From NCBI GenBank assembly GCA_003520925.1, contig DOTV01000121.1, positions 1 through 10,574 on the forward strand: DNA of 10,574 nt, in the 5' to 3' direction. Shown in pieces: positions 1-6,003 of the stretch. Made by a program: the position numbers and the translations under genes. The stretch is from Bacteroidales bacterium (lineage in GTDB: Bacteria; Bacteroidota; Bacteroidia; Bacteroidales; VadinHA17). Position 1 is the first letter of the stretch. Each line of letters begins with the position of its first letter. The notes below the pieces were generated by a model. That model saw nothing but the letters and a program-made list of their open reading frames with translations. It was not told the DNA's origin and ran no database searches.

Positions 1-83
1 CCGGGAAACGTGCAAACCTCACGCAAGTGATTTCAACAATTATTTTGAGGGTTAAAGCACCTCATACTCTCCTGTATTTCGTA

Positions 84-110
84 TATAAAATAACCGTTCG
101 TTATTTTGTA
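84..110 (-). terminator. AT-rich hairpin at the 3' end of the HxlR gene
   Basis: Positions 84-94 and 100-110 form an 11-bp inverted repeat with a 5-nt loop (95-99). The inner 8 bp (AAAATAAC/GTTATTTT) are perfect and there is one G-T pair further out. The stop codon of the reverse-strand regulator (101-103) lies inside the stem. On that strand the 3' arm ends in a T-rich run, so it may act as an intrinsic terminator. The stem is AT-rich and therefore weak. Bases 1-83 hold nothing I can identify. Confidence 0.4.
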
Positions 111-436
111 ACATCCTCGAAATGCTCCTGCCCCCACTCTATCATCTTCCCAATAATAGGCATCAGACTGGCACCAAGTTCTGTAAGCGAATACTCAACA
201 CGTGGCGGGATTTCAGCATAAGCCTTTCGCTTCAACAGATTGTCATTTTGAAGCTGTTTCAGAGTACATGTGAGCATTTTTTGTGAAATGTCGGGCATTG
301 CTTTTCTAATTTCCGTATAACGCATCTTGCCATTAGTGTGAAGGTTACATAAAATAAGCAGAGACCATTTATCGGCAAACCTTCCTAATACATTTCTGAT
401 CGGACAGGTCGGGAATTGTAAATCAAGTTCTTTCAT
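101..436 (-). CDS. HxlR-family winged-helix transcriptional regulator
   Basis: This 111-residue protein has the typical HxlR length and layout. The family-typical Cys-Pro lies at residues 11-12, followed by the helix FADKWSLLILCNL (20-32). The recognition region is around MRYTEIRKAMPDISQKMLT (38-56), and the wing follows at about 69-86 (RKAYAEIPPRVEYSLTELG). HxlR proteins are small cytoplasmic dimers that bind DNA. Several, such as Bacillus YodB, CatR and HypR, sense quinones, aldehydes or oxidants through an N-terminal cysteine. Cys11 is the natural candidate here, and Cys30 and Cys57 are also present. The gene is divergent from the RiPP-like operon at 657. Two inverted repeats lie between them, so autoregulation and control of the operon are likely but inferred. 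The ATG at 436 is the start that puts the Cys-Pro near residue 11, as expected. The inducer cannot be read from sequence. Confidence 0.93.
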   Translation of the reverse strand: MKELDLQFPTCPIRNVLGRFADKWSLLILCNLHTNGKMRYTEIRKAMPDISQKMLTCTLKQLQNDNLLKRKAYAEIPPRVEYSLTELGASLMPIIGKMIEWGQEHFEDVTK

Positions 437-453
437 GCTATTGTTTTTACATA

Positions 454-461
454 CAAATATA
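454..461 (-). promoter_or_regulatory. Probable -7 element of the HxlR gene promoter
   Basis: Read on the - strand this is TATATTTG, an exact match to the Bacteroidota -7 consensus TAnnTTTG. It lies 17 nt upstream of the HxlR start codon, implying a very short leader. I see no good TTTG-type -33 element at the right distance. The expected -33 and spacer region is instead occupied by the inverted repeat at 469-485. Confidence 0.5.
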
Positions 462-468
462 CATCTTA

Positions 469-485
469 TACTCTATTAGAGAGTA
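469..485. promoter_or_regulatory. Inverted repeat, candidate HxlR operator 1
   Basis: The sequence TACTCTATTAGAGAGTA has perfect 6-bp arms (TACTCT/AGAGTA) around a 5-nt centre. It sits just upstream of the HxlR gene's -7 element, where a bound dimer would block transcription. Its TACT...AGTA ends match those of the second repeat at 554-568. As I recall, Bacillus HxlR-family operators (YodB/CatR type) have a similar TACT...AGTA outline. Assignment to this regulator is inference. Confidence 0.5.
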
Positions 486-553
486 ATAAAGAATTAAGGT
501 CATTACAATTATAATTGATGGTGATTATTTTAATAAAATATTTACATATATAT

Positions 554-568
554 TACTGATAATCAGTA
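554..568. promoter_or_regulatory. Inverted repeat, candidate HxlR operator 2
   Basis: The sequence TACTGATAATCAGTA is a perfect palindrome with 7-bp arms around a single central A. It lies 32 nt upstream of the predicted -33 element of the peptide operon. Its centre (561) is 84 bp from that of operator 1 (477), about eight turns of B-DNA, so dimers at the two sites would face the same side of the helix. It may serve for cooperative binding or for regulation from upstream. Confidence 0.48.
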
Positions 569-600
569 TTTCTAACTAAAATGGTTCTTTACATACCCAC

Positions 601-631
601 TTGTTGGTTCTGTCAGTCCGGAGTATTATTG
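601..631 (+). promoter_or_regulatory. Predicted promoter of the ACGX-type peptide operon
   Basis: TTG at 601-603 is followed, after a 20-nt spacer, by TATTATTG at 624-631, one base from TAnnTTTG. Transcription would begin near 638 and leave a leader of about 20 nt before the ATG at 657. The spacing equals that of the better-matched promoter at 9463-9493. Other AT-rich sites in the 437-656 gap could also serve. Confidence 0.42.
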
Positions 632-656
632 CAGATAATTACCAAATAAAGAGATA

Positions 657-968
657 ATGAGCAATTTAAACAAGTTAAACGGATGGGCAGGAGATGGTGA
701 ATATTATTCACGTACCTCTGCACAAAGCTACATGGCTTCAGACACAGATAACATGACTTCTTCCAGTTGTGATTCATCGTGTGGCTCAAAAGATGGCGAT
801 GCTAGTCCAAAACCATCTTCTTGTGGAGCAAGTGAAAGCGAACCCAATCCCTCATCATGCGGAGTTGGTGAAAGTAGTCCGAAACCTTCAGCCTGTGGCA
901 CTGGAGAAGGTGACAGCAAGCCAAAAACCTCTGCCTGTGGTTCCTCATGTGGAGTCAGCGAGAAGTAA
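657..968 (+). CDS. Cys-rich repeat peptide, predicted RiPP precursor (ACGX-repeat type)
   Basis: This 103-residue peptide has no signal sequence or membrane segment. Residues 1-33 are leader-like (LNKLNGW, then an aromatic stretch EYYSRTSAQSYM). Residues 34-103 are rich in Ser, Pro, Gly and Cys and contain four degenerate copies of P-K-P-[ST]-[SA]-C-G at 51-57, 63-69, 75-81 and 89-95. The seven cysteines are at 38, 42, 56, 68, 80, 94 and 98, and all but the first are followed by Gly. The next gene is a radical SAM/SPASM enzyme, and the pair fits what TIGRFAM/NCBIfam names the ACGX-repeat peptide with its radical SAM partner. I infer that the enzyme modifies the Cys-Gly repeats, perhaps by forming thioethers. 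Mature form and role are unknown. The ATG has only a weak purine-rich stretch (AAAGAG) upstream. A metal-binding peptide is the main alternative. Confidence 0.85.
   Translation: MSNLNKLNGWAGDGEYYSRTSAQSYMASDTDNMTSSSCDSSCGSKDGDASPKPSSCGASESEPNPSSCGVGESSPKPSACGTGEGDSKPKTSACGSSCGVSEK
807..941 (+). repeat. Four degenerate PKPSSCG-type coding repeats
   Basis: The repeats encode PKPSSCG, PNPSSCG, PKPSACG and PKTSACG at a period of 12, 12 and then 14 residues. Their codons differ widely (Cys is TGT or TGC; Pro, Ser and Gly codons vary), so these are old duplications kept similar at the protein level rather than a recent DNA expansion. Confidence 0.8.
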
Positions 969-974
969 GATTTT

Positions 975-1009
975 AAGGTTCCCGGTCAAATTTCAAGACC
1001 GGGAACCTT
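975..1009 (+). terminator. Strong hairpin between peptide gene and radical SAM gene
   Basis: Positions 975-987 (AAGGTTCCCGGTC) and 997-1009 form a perfect 13-bp stem with a 9-nt loop. It starts 6 nt after the peptide stop codon and ends 18 nt before the radical SAM start codon. There is no clear T-tract after it (CTTAACC), so it more likely acts as a partial terminator or an RNA-stabilising or processing element than as a full stop. Such an arrangement would yield more peptide mRNA than enzyme mRNA, as is common in RiPP operons. Confidence 0.7.
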
Positions 1010-1027
1010 CTTAACCAATCAAAAGCT

Positions 1028-2056
1028 ATGGAATACTTTGCTTTTCAATGGCACATAACCGATAGCTGTGATCAGCGCTGCCAGCATTGCTATATCTTTT
1101 CAGAAAACAATCATACAACACTGAAAGAGATGTCCTGGACTGAAATAGAATCTGTATTTGAAAATTGTCAGGATATGTGCAAAAAGGCGAATCGTATTCC
1201 TTATTTCTATATTACAGGCGGTGATCCCATATTACATAGTCGTTTCTGGGATTTGATGGAACTCTTTAAGGTACGCAAGATTGCTTTCACGATCCTTGGA
1301 AATCCATTCCACCTGAATGATGAAGTATGTAAAAAGTTAAAAGATTATGGATGCGAGAGGTATCAACTTTCGATTGACGGATTAAGGGAAACCCATGATG
1401 CGATGAGAAAACAGGGTTCCTTCGATATAACATTTGAAAAATTGAAATGCCTCCATAATGCAGGGATACGAAGTGCAATAATGACTACTGTTTCATGGAT
1501 AAATGCTGAAGAATTACCCGGGATTATTGATATCGTTGTTGAAAATAGAGTCAATGTTTTTGCATTTGCAAGGTATGCACCGACTAGTTTTGAAAAAAGT
1601 ACACACCTGACACCCGAAAAATACCGGGAGTTGCTTGAAATATGCTGGCAAAAATTTGAACTTTATAAAGAAAGCGGAACAAGCTTCAATCTCAAGGATC
1701 ATTTGTGGACTCTATTTTTACACGAAAAGGGCCTTTTCAAAATTCCTGAAAACCTTAATGAAGATGTTATCTATGAGGGTTGCAACTGTGCCAACTGTCA
1801 TCTCACTATCCTTCCGAAAGGGGATGTTTATGCATGCAGACGCTTTGAAAGCAATATCGGGAATGTATTCACAGAAAATCTTTATGATATCTTCCTTAGC
1901 GAGAAAATGGATTCTTACAGGGATTATTCAAAGTTCGAAAAATGTTCATCATGCGAATTAAAGAGATTCTGCCGTGGCTGTCCGGCTGTGACATACGGTT
2001 ATACAGGCGATTATTACGGAGCAGATCCCCAATGCTGGAAGAAGATTGCAGTTTGA
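1028..2056 (+). CDS. Radical SAM/SPASM peptide-modifying enzyme (ACGX-system type)
   Basis: This 342-residue cytoplasmic enzyme has the radical SAM cluster motif CxxxCxxC at Cys14, Cys18 and Cys21 (CDQRCQHCY). The SAM-binding GGD/E motif is TGGDP at 63-67. The C-terminal SPASM domain, which holds auxiliary iron-sulfur clusters, has Cys252, 254 and 257, then G265-x4-C270, then CxxCx5CxxC at 306, 309, 315 and 318, and a last Cys336. All expected ligands are present, with extra cysteines in the first group. SPASM enzymes typically make radical-based crosslinks or other changes in ribosomal peptides. The adjacent Cys-Gly repeat peptide is the obvious substrate, which would make this a RiPP maturase. 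The ATG at 1028 follows the hairpin by 18 nt and the next gene begins 13 nt after the stop. The reaction itself (sactionine, other thioether, epimerisation) cannot be told from the sequence. Confidence 0.92.
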   Translation: MEYFAFQWHITDSCDQRCQHCYIFSENNHTTLKEMSWTEIESVFENCQDMCKKANRIPYFYITGGDPILHSRFWDLMELFKVRKIAFTILGNPFHLNDEVCKKLKDYGCERYQLSIDGLRETHDAMRKQGSFDITFEKLKCLHNAGIRSAIMTTVSWINAEELPGIIDIVVENRVNVFAFARYAPTSFEKSTHLTPEKYRELLEICWQKFELYKESGTSFNLKDHLWTLFLHEKGLFKIPENLNEDVIYEGCNCANCHLTILPKGDVYACRRFESNIGNVFTENLYDIFLSEKMDSYRDYSKFEKCSSCELKRFCRGCPAVTYGYTGDYYGADPQCWKKIAV

Positions 2057-2069
2057 ATATAAAATAGCG

Positions 2070-3038
2070 ATGAAAGCAATCGTACTATACAAATCCTGTT
2101 CACCTGAAGAACTTAATATAAGTGAATTTCCGGTTCCTGAAGGAAAACCGGGGTGGGTGCTGATAAAAGTAAGAGCCTTTGGAATAAATCGTTCTGAACT
2201 TATAATGAGATCATATGAAGCCAATTCCCCATACATGAAATTACCCAGGATTCCGGGTATAGAATGTGCGGGTGAAATTGAAGATCCATGCGACAGTAAT
2301 TTCACAAAGGGTCAAAGGGTAATAGCTTTAATGGGTGGAATGGGTCGAAGCTTTGATGGAAGTTATGCGGAATACACTCTTGTACCTTCCAAAAATGTAT
2401 TTAAAGTTGATACAACTCTTGGATGGGAAGAGTTAGCAGCTATTCCGGAGACATACTATACCGCATACGGATCGCTTTTTGACAGTCTTAAACTTAAACC
2501 TGAAGATATTCTTTTAATACGAGGGGGTACAAGCGCCCTTGGTCTGTCAGCGATCCAGCTTGTAAAAAGTGTTGGTGGAACTGTTCTTGCGTCAACAAGA
2601 AATGAAAACAAGCGTGATTTATTATTGAGCCAAGGTACTGATAATGTCCTGATTGATAACGAAACTTTTACAGAACAGCTTTTCAGCCTGCATCCAAAGG
2701 GTGTAAATAAGGTACTTGATTTGATTGGTCCTTCAACACTTCTGGAGTCAGCCAGATTGGTAAGACATCATGGAATTATTTGCTCCACCGGAGTACTAGG
2801 GGGAAAAGGGATGTTGAATAACTTTGATCCTATAAAGGACTTGCCATCGGGGATCTACCTGACAGGTTTTTTCAGCAATTATCCCACACAGGAAATAATA
2901 AATGATATTTTCGAACATCTGAACCAACATAAACTCCGCCCGATCATCTCAAGAGTATTTTCCTTAGATGAGATTGGGCAGGCACACACATTAATGGAAA
3001 ACAACACAGCTAACGGAAAAGTAATTGTCAGAATATAA
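2070..3038 (+). CDS. Zinc-independent MDR oxidoreductase (quinone oxidoreductase-like)
   Basis: This 322-residue protein belongs to the medium-chain dehydrogenase/reductase superfamily. The N-terminal catalytic domain carries VRAFGINRSEL (34-44) and PRIPGIECAGE (59-69). The nucleotide-binding domain starts with RGGTSALGLSAIQL (151-164), the glycine motif typical of NADPH-dependent quinone reductases. The catalytic-zinc Cys-His ligands and the four-Cys structural zinc lobe of alcohol dehydrogenases are missing. The likely reaction is NAD(P)H-dependent reduction of a quinone or enone; the substrate is unknown. I chose the ATG at 2070 because it gives the family's usual MKAIVL opening. An earlier TTG at 2046 would overlap the radical SAM gene. 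It is tightly linked to that gene (13-nt gap) and may be under HxlR control, which fits electrophile detoxification. A direct role in peptide maturation is possible but unsupported. Confidence 0.88.
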   Translation: MKAIVLYKSCSPEELNISEFPVPEGKPGWVLIKVRAFGINRSELIMRSYEANSPYMKLPRIPGIECAGEIEDPCDSNFTKGQRVIALMGGMGRSFDGSYAEYTLVPSKNVFKVDTTLGWEELAAIPETYYTAYGSLFDSLKLKPEDILLIRGGTSALGLSAIQLVKSVGGTVLASTRNENKRDLLLSQGTDNVLIDNETFTEQLFSLHPKGVNKVLDLIGPSTLLESARLVRHHGIICSTGVLGGKGMLNNFDPIKDLPSGIYLTGFFSNYPTQEIINDIFEHLNQHKLRPIISRVFSLDEIGQAHTLMENNTANGKVIVRI

Positions 3039-3058
3039 TATTTAATAATATCTGTATT

Positions 3059-4147
3059 ATGAAAACATTGAAATCAATTATCATTATAATGTTTATGGCA
3101 TTTGTAATGAGTCCTGCTGTTGAAGCACAAAAAAATGATATCTATATAAATCCAAACACTGGAAACGATCAAAACCCCGGCTCGCAGGAACAACCATTGA
3201 AAACATTGAATGAAGCTGCCATAAGGGTAAATCAATCCAACGGAACCGGAGCGATTACAATTTACCTTTCAGAAGGAATCTACGGTCTTGCAGCAACTGT
3301 AACATTTCATCCTGCAAACTGGCATTTTTCAGAAGATCAGCGGTTAACAATAAGGGCAACCGAATTACCGGATGATGAAGACTGGAATCCTGGCAAGATG
3401 CCTGTAATCATATCTACAATGCCTCTTGATTTTAAACCTAACGGACGACAGGATCCGCTTGGAGGGGCTTCATACGGTATCCAGATTGAAACAAGCTATG
3501 TTACAATTCAGGGCTTGAGAGTCTTAGGCACCCCGGTTCATGAAAGGCCCAAGGAAGGAATGGTAAGACGAAATTATCCAATTGTCAGAGAAGGCAGAAA
3601 CCTGGATGATCTCAGGATTACTCAATGCCTGTTTGTTGGTGATGAACTTGTTATTCCGAATCATCTTGGCATATTAGCCAGCGGACAGGGAATTGTAGTT
3701 GATCATTGCGTATTTTACAGGTGCAAAGATGCAGTGGTATATTGGTTTTCTGACAAACCCGCTGAACGATGCGAAATGCACCATAACCTTATGATTGACA
3801 ACTATGGGGCAGCCGTCTGGTCATGGACCGTGGCCGATGATTTCAAATTCTACAATAATGTAGTCAGCAACAATAATGTATTCTGGGAAGTAGGGAGGGA
3901 TGAAAACAGAACATATTTTTTGTCAAATTCGATTGTAGTAGGGTATAACTCACTTGTAAATAAGGGAGGTGGTGCTTTTGGTTACGGAGAACCTGCCGAT
4001 CCGAAAAGATTAAAATATGGCAATGATGTTATTATCAAAAAGGAAGGATCACTGCAAATCGAAAGGGATCCAACAAAACGTAATTTTTTGCATCTTTTAC
4101 CTGGCACATTGGGTTCTGATATGGGCGCAGGATTATTCACAAAGTAG
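3059..4147 (+). CDS. Secreted right-handed parallel beta-helix protein (DUF1565-like)
   Basis: This 362-residue protein has a Sec signal peptide: Lys at 2 and 5, a hydrophobic core at 7-17, and a likely cleavage after Ala23 (VEA/Q). The mature chain opens with IYINPNTGNDQNPGS (28-42) and then QPLKTL, the usual start of DUF1565-type parallel beta-helix proteins. The middle part (about 145-300) has regular strands such as VTIQGLRVLG, LRITQCLFVGD, IVVDHCVFYRC and FKFYNNVVSNN, which are typical rungs of a right-handed helix. Such folds often bind or cut polysaccharides, but I see no lyase or hydrolase motif I can assign. It starts 20 nt after the MDR gene and may be co-transcribed, placing an exported protein behind a RiPP-like system. 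It could equally be an unrelated passenger. No outer-membrane sorting domain is visible at the C-terminus. Confidence 0.83.
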   Translation: MKTLKSIIIIMFMAFVMSPAVEAQKNDIYINPNTGNDQNPGSQEQPLKTLNEAAIRVNQSNGTGAITIYLSEGIYGLAATVTFHPANWHFSEDQRLTIRATELPDDEDWNPGKMPVIISTMPLDFKPNGRQDPLGGASYGIQIETSYVTIQGLRVLGTPVHERPKEGMVRRNYPIVREGRNLDDLRITQCLFVGDELVIPNHLGILASGQGIVVDHCVFYRCKDAVVYWFSDKPAERCEMHHNLMIDNYGAAVWSWTVADDFKFYNNVVSNNNVFWEVGRDENRTYFLSNSIVVGYNSLVNKGGGAFGYGEPADPKRLKYGNDVIIKKEGSLQIERDPTKRNFLHLLPGTLGSDMGAGLFTK

Positions 4148-4154
4148 AATTGAT

Positions 4155-4182
4155 GCAAGGGAAACATTTACTTTCCAGTTGC
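4155..4182 (+). terminator. Weak hairpin downstream of the beta-helix gene
   Basis: GGAAA at 4160-4164 pairs with TTTCC at 4172-4176, and GCAA at 4155-4158 pairs with TTGC at 4179-4182 across a small asymmetric bulge. It begins 7 nt after the stop codon and has no strong T-tract. It could end the upstream transcript. Nothing else was recognised in the 111-nt gap before the macrodomain gene. Confidence 0.25.
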
Positions 4183-4258
4183 AGGTTTTGTCCGCATGTT
4201 CCTTTACAGCTTCGCAATTGACTTTCTGAAAAAATAACATAATTATCTGTTTTTAAAA

Positions 4259-5050
4259 TTGGATGATCTCGATTTTATTCTGAATTCCCTGCTCGAAGAA
4301 CAACCTGAGTACAGGCAGTTGATTATCCCATCAGAAATGGTTGGAAAAAAGCAACTTATGCGTTCCCTCATGAATCTTCGGCCCCCTGTTCCAATTTCAG
4401 AACTTTTTCTCAAAGCTCAGGACAAAGAATTGCAAAAACAGCTTCATGAAAAAGGGATAGTCAGATTAAACCAGGCTCTGTTATCTCCAATTGACAACAG
4501 GCTTAAGCTTTGGCAGGGAGATATAACAAGACTTAAAGCTGATGCAATTGTAAATGCTGCCAACAGTCAGATGCTTGGATGTTTTGTGCCGCTGCATTCC
4601 TGTATTGATAATGCAATACATTCGGCAGCAGGGATTCAGTTACGATTGGAATGCAATGAACTTATAAAGAAACAGGATCATCCGGAACCAACAGGCTCGG
4701 CAAAGCTTACTAAAGCATATAACCTTCCGTCAAATTTTGTAATTCATACTGTGGGGCCAATAATTATCAATGGAAGAGTGACACAAAAGGAAGAGAGTCA
4801 ATTGGCTGACTGTTATCATTCATGTCTTTTGCTAGCTGAAAAAAATAATCTGAAAAGCATCTCTTTCTGCTGCATTTCCACAGGTGAATACAGGTTCCCG
4901 AATCAGCACGCAGCAGAAATTGCTGTAAGGACAGTATGCGAATATTTTGGAGAATACAAATACACCGGAATTGAGACAGTGGTTTTTAATGTTTACAAGG
5001 ATATTGATTATTCCATTTACAGTCAAATATTAGAGTGCGGTAAAGTATGA
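4259..5050 (+). CDS. Zinc-containing macrodomain, protein-ADP-ribose hydrolase
   Basis: This 263-residue cytoplasmic protein is predicted to remove ADP-ribose from modified proteins. An N-terminal helical part (1-80) includes LMRSLMNLRPP (33-43), typical of Zn-macrodomains. The macrodomain follows with WQGDITRLKADAIVNAANS (85-103) and the zinc-binding loop GCFVPLHSC, with likely ligands Cys108, His113 and Cys115. Further on are HTVGPI and FCCISTGEYRFP. Length and motif order match the Zn-macrodomains that accompany class M sirtuins in Staphylococcus and Streptococcus. The start must be the TTG at 4259: an in-frame stop (4235-4237) lies just upstream, no ATG or GTG comes between, and the first in-frame ATG (4337) would cut off conserved sequence. 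Its stop overlaps the sirtuin start by 4 nt (ATGA), implying translational coupling. It probably reverses the sirtuin's modification. Confidence 0.93.
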   Translation: MDDLDFILNSLLEEQPEYRQLIIPSEMVGKKQLMRSLMNLRPPVPISELFLKAQDKELQKQLHEKGIVRLNQALLSPIDNRLKLWQGDITRLKADAIVNAANSQMLGCFVPLHSCIDNAIHSAAGIQLRLECNELIKKQDHPEPTGSAKLTKAYNLPSNFVIHTVGPIIINGRVTQKEESQLADCYHSCLLLAEKNNLKSISFCCISTGEYRFPNQHAAEIAVRTVCEYFGEYKYTGIETVVFNVYKDIDYSIYSQILECGKV

Positions 5051-5895
5051 GTGAATTATTTTCAGACAGAATTAAAAGGGCTCGAACTGCGATTAAAAAT
5101 GCTGAAAAACTTATTATCGGAGCAGGAGCAGGATTTTCCGCAGCGGCTGGGATTGAATATGATGGAAACAGGTTTATCAAGAACTTCAAGCCTTTCATCG
5201 AAAAATACGGGATGAAAGATCTTTACACTTCCAGCTTTTATCCTTTCAGAACACAGGAAGAAAAGTGGGCATACTGGGCAAGACACATCAGTTTAAACCT
5301 GTTTGAAACACCCGTTAAGAAATTGTATATTACTTTGATGGAGCTTACTTCATCAAAGGATTACTTTGTCATTACTACAAATGTTGAGGGACAGTTCACA
5401 AAAGCAGGGGTTGAAAAGTCAAGATTTTTTGAGGTCCAGGGCAACTATGGATATTTACAGTGTGAGAAAGCCTGCCATGATAGACTGTACTCTGATGAAA
5501 AGATTGTTGAACAAATGCTTTCAGAAACAATAGATTGCGGGATACCACCATCACTGGTTCCCAAATGTCATGTGTGTGGGGGAAATATGGAAGTCAATCT
5601 TCGGAAGGATAATTTTTTTGTCCAGGACAGTAATTGGTATATTTCCGAGAGTAATTATAGAAAATTCATATCTGGCTCTGAAGGGAAATCGTCTGTATTT
5701 CTTGAACTGGGTGTAGGATACAACACTCCCGGAATAATAAGATTCCCTTTTGAAGCCATGGTTCGTAATAATCCCAAAGCCACTCTTATCAGACTCAACA
5801 GAGATCACACAAAGGGTATTTCTGAAAACACTGAATCGACAATATCTTTTAATGAGGATATGACGACAATCATTAGTGATATAAAGAAATATTAA
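5047..5895 (+). CDS. Class M sirtuin (SirTM), predicted protein ADP-ribosyltransferase
   Basis: This 282-residue SIR2-fold enzyme has the NAD-binding motif GAGAGFSAAAGIEYDG at 25-40, ITTNVEGQF at 109-117, a zinc site at Cys139, Cys143, Cys174 and Cys177, and ELGVGYNTPG near 223-232. The usual catalytic His of deacetylating sirtuins (HG motif) is replaced by Gln131 in VQGNYG. That replacement, together with the TTNV-Q region, is the hallmark of the SirTM class, which transfers ADP-ribose from NAD to protein (known target: the lipoylated GcvH-like carrier in Gram-positive pathogens). Deacetylase activity is therefore unlikely. The gene overlaps the macrodomain gene by 4 nt, so writer and eraser are made together. 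No GcvH-L or LplA2 lies in the window, so the target here is unknown. The ATG at 5047 is supported by the overlap and by a normal N-terminus. Confidence 0.92.
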   Translation: MSELFSDRIKRARTAIKNAEKLIIGAGAGFSAAAGIEYDGNRFIKNFKPFIEKYGMKDLYTSSFYPFRTQEEKWAYWARHISLNLFETPVKKLYITLMELTSSKDYFVITTNVEGQFTKAGVEKSRFFEVQGNYGYLQCEKACHDRLYSDEKIVEQMLSETIDCGIPPSLVPKCHVCGGNMEVNLRKDNFFVQDSNWYISESNYRKFISGSEGKSSVFLELGVGYNTPGIIRFPFEAMVRNNPKATLIRLNRDHTKGISENTESTISFNEDMTTIISDIKKY

Positions 5896-5942
5896 GCTGC
5901 AGTTCGCTTAACCGGTAGCAACTTTCAGTAGTCAGGGGAGCA

Positions 5943-5992
5943 GAAAAAAGAGTGAGAGTGAGAGCGAGAGCGAGCACTCTCATTCTTTTTTC
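5943..5992. terminator. 18-bp hairpin downstream of the sirtuin gene
   Basis: Positions 5943-5960 pair with 5975-5992 over 18 bp, all Watson-Crick except one G-T, around a 14-nt loop. The 5' arm begins with six A and the 3' arm ends with six T, so the RNA would end in a U-run on either strand, a bidirectional terminator layout. It begins 48 nt after the sirtuin stop. It is built from the GAGYGA repeats, so it may be partly a by-product of simple sequence. Confidence 0.6.
5950..5974. repeat. GAGYGA hexamer repeat
   Basis: Four tandem hexamers (GAGTGA twice, then GAGCGA twice) plus a final G form a pure purine tract on one strand apart from the single T or C in each unit. The repeat forms the 5' arm and loop of the hairpin at 5943-5992. 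Confidence 0.8.
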
Positions 5993-6003
5993 CTCAAAAC
6001 CCG

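Noticed and set aside
769..1014. Second open frame of 81 codons over the Cys-rich peptide gene
   Set aside because: It overlaps the repeat peptide in another frame, runs through the hairpin, and lacks the Cys-Gly pattern; the 657-968 frame fits the neighbouring radical SAM gene.
1635..1961. 108-codon open frame inside the radical SAM gene
   Set aside because: It lies fully inside a well-supported gene and shows no family features.
2046..3038. Longer MDR gene from a TTG at 2046
   Set aside because: It would overlap the radical SAM gene and add eight residues not seen in the family; the ATG at 2070 gives the usual N-terminus.
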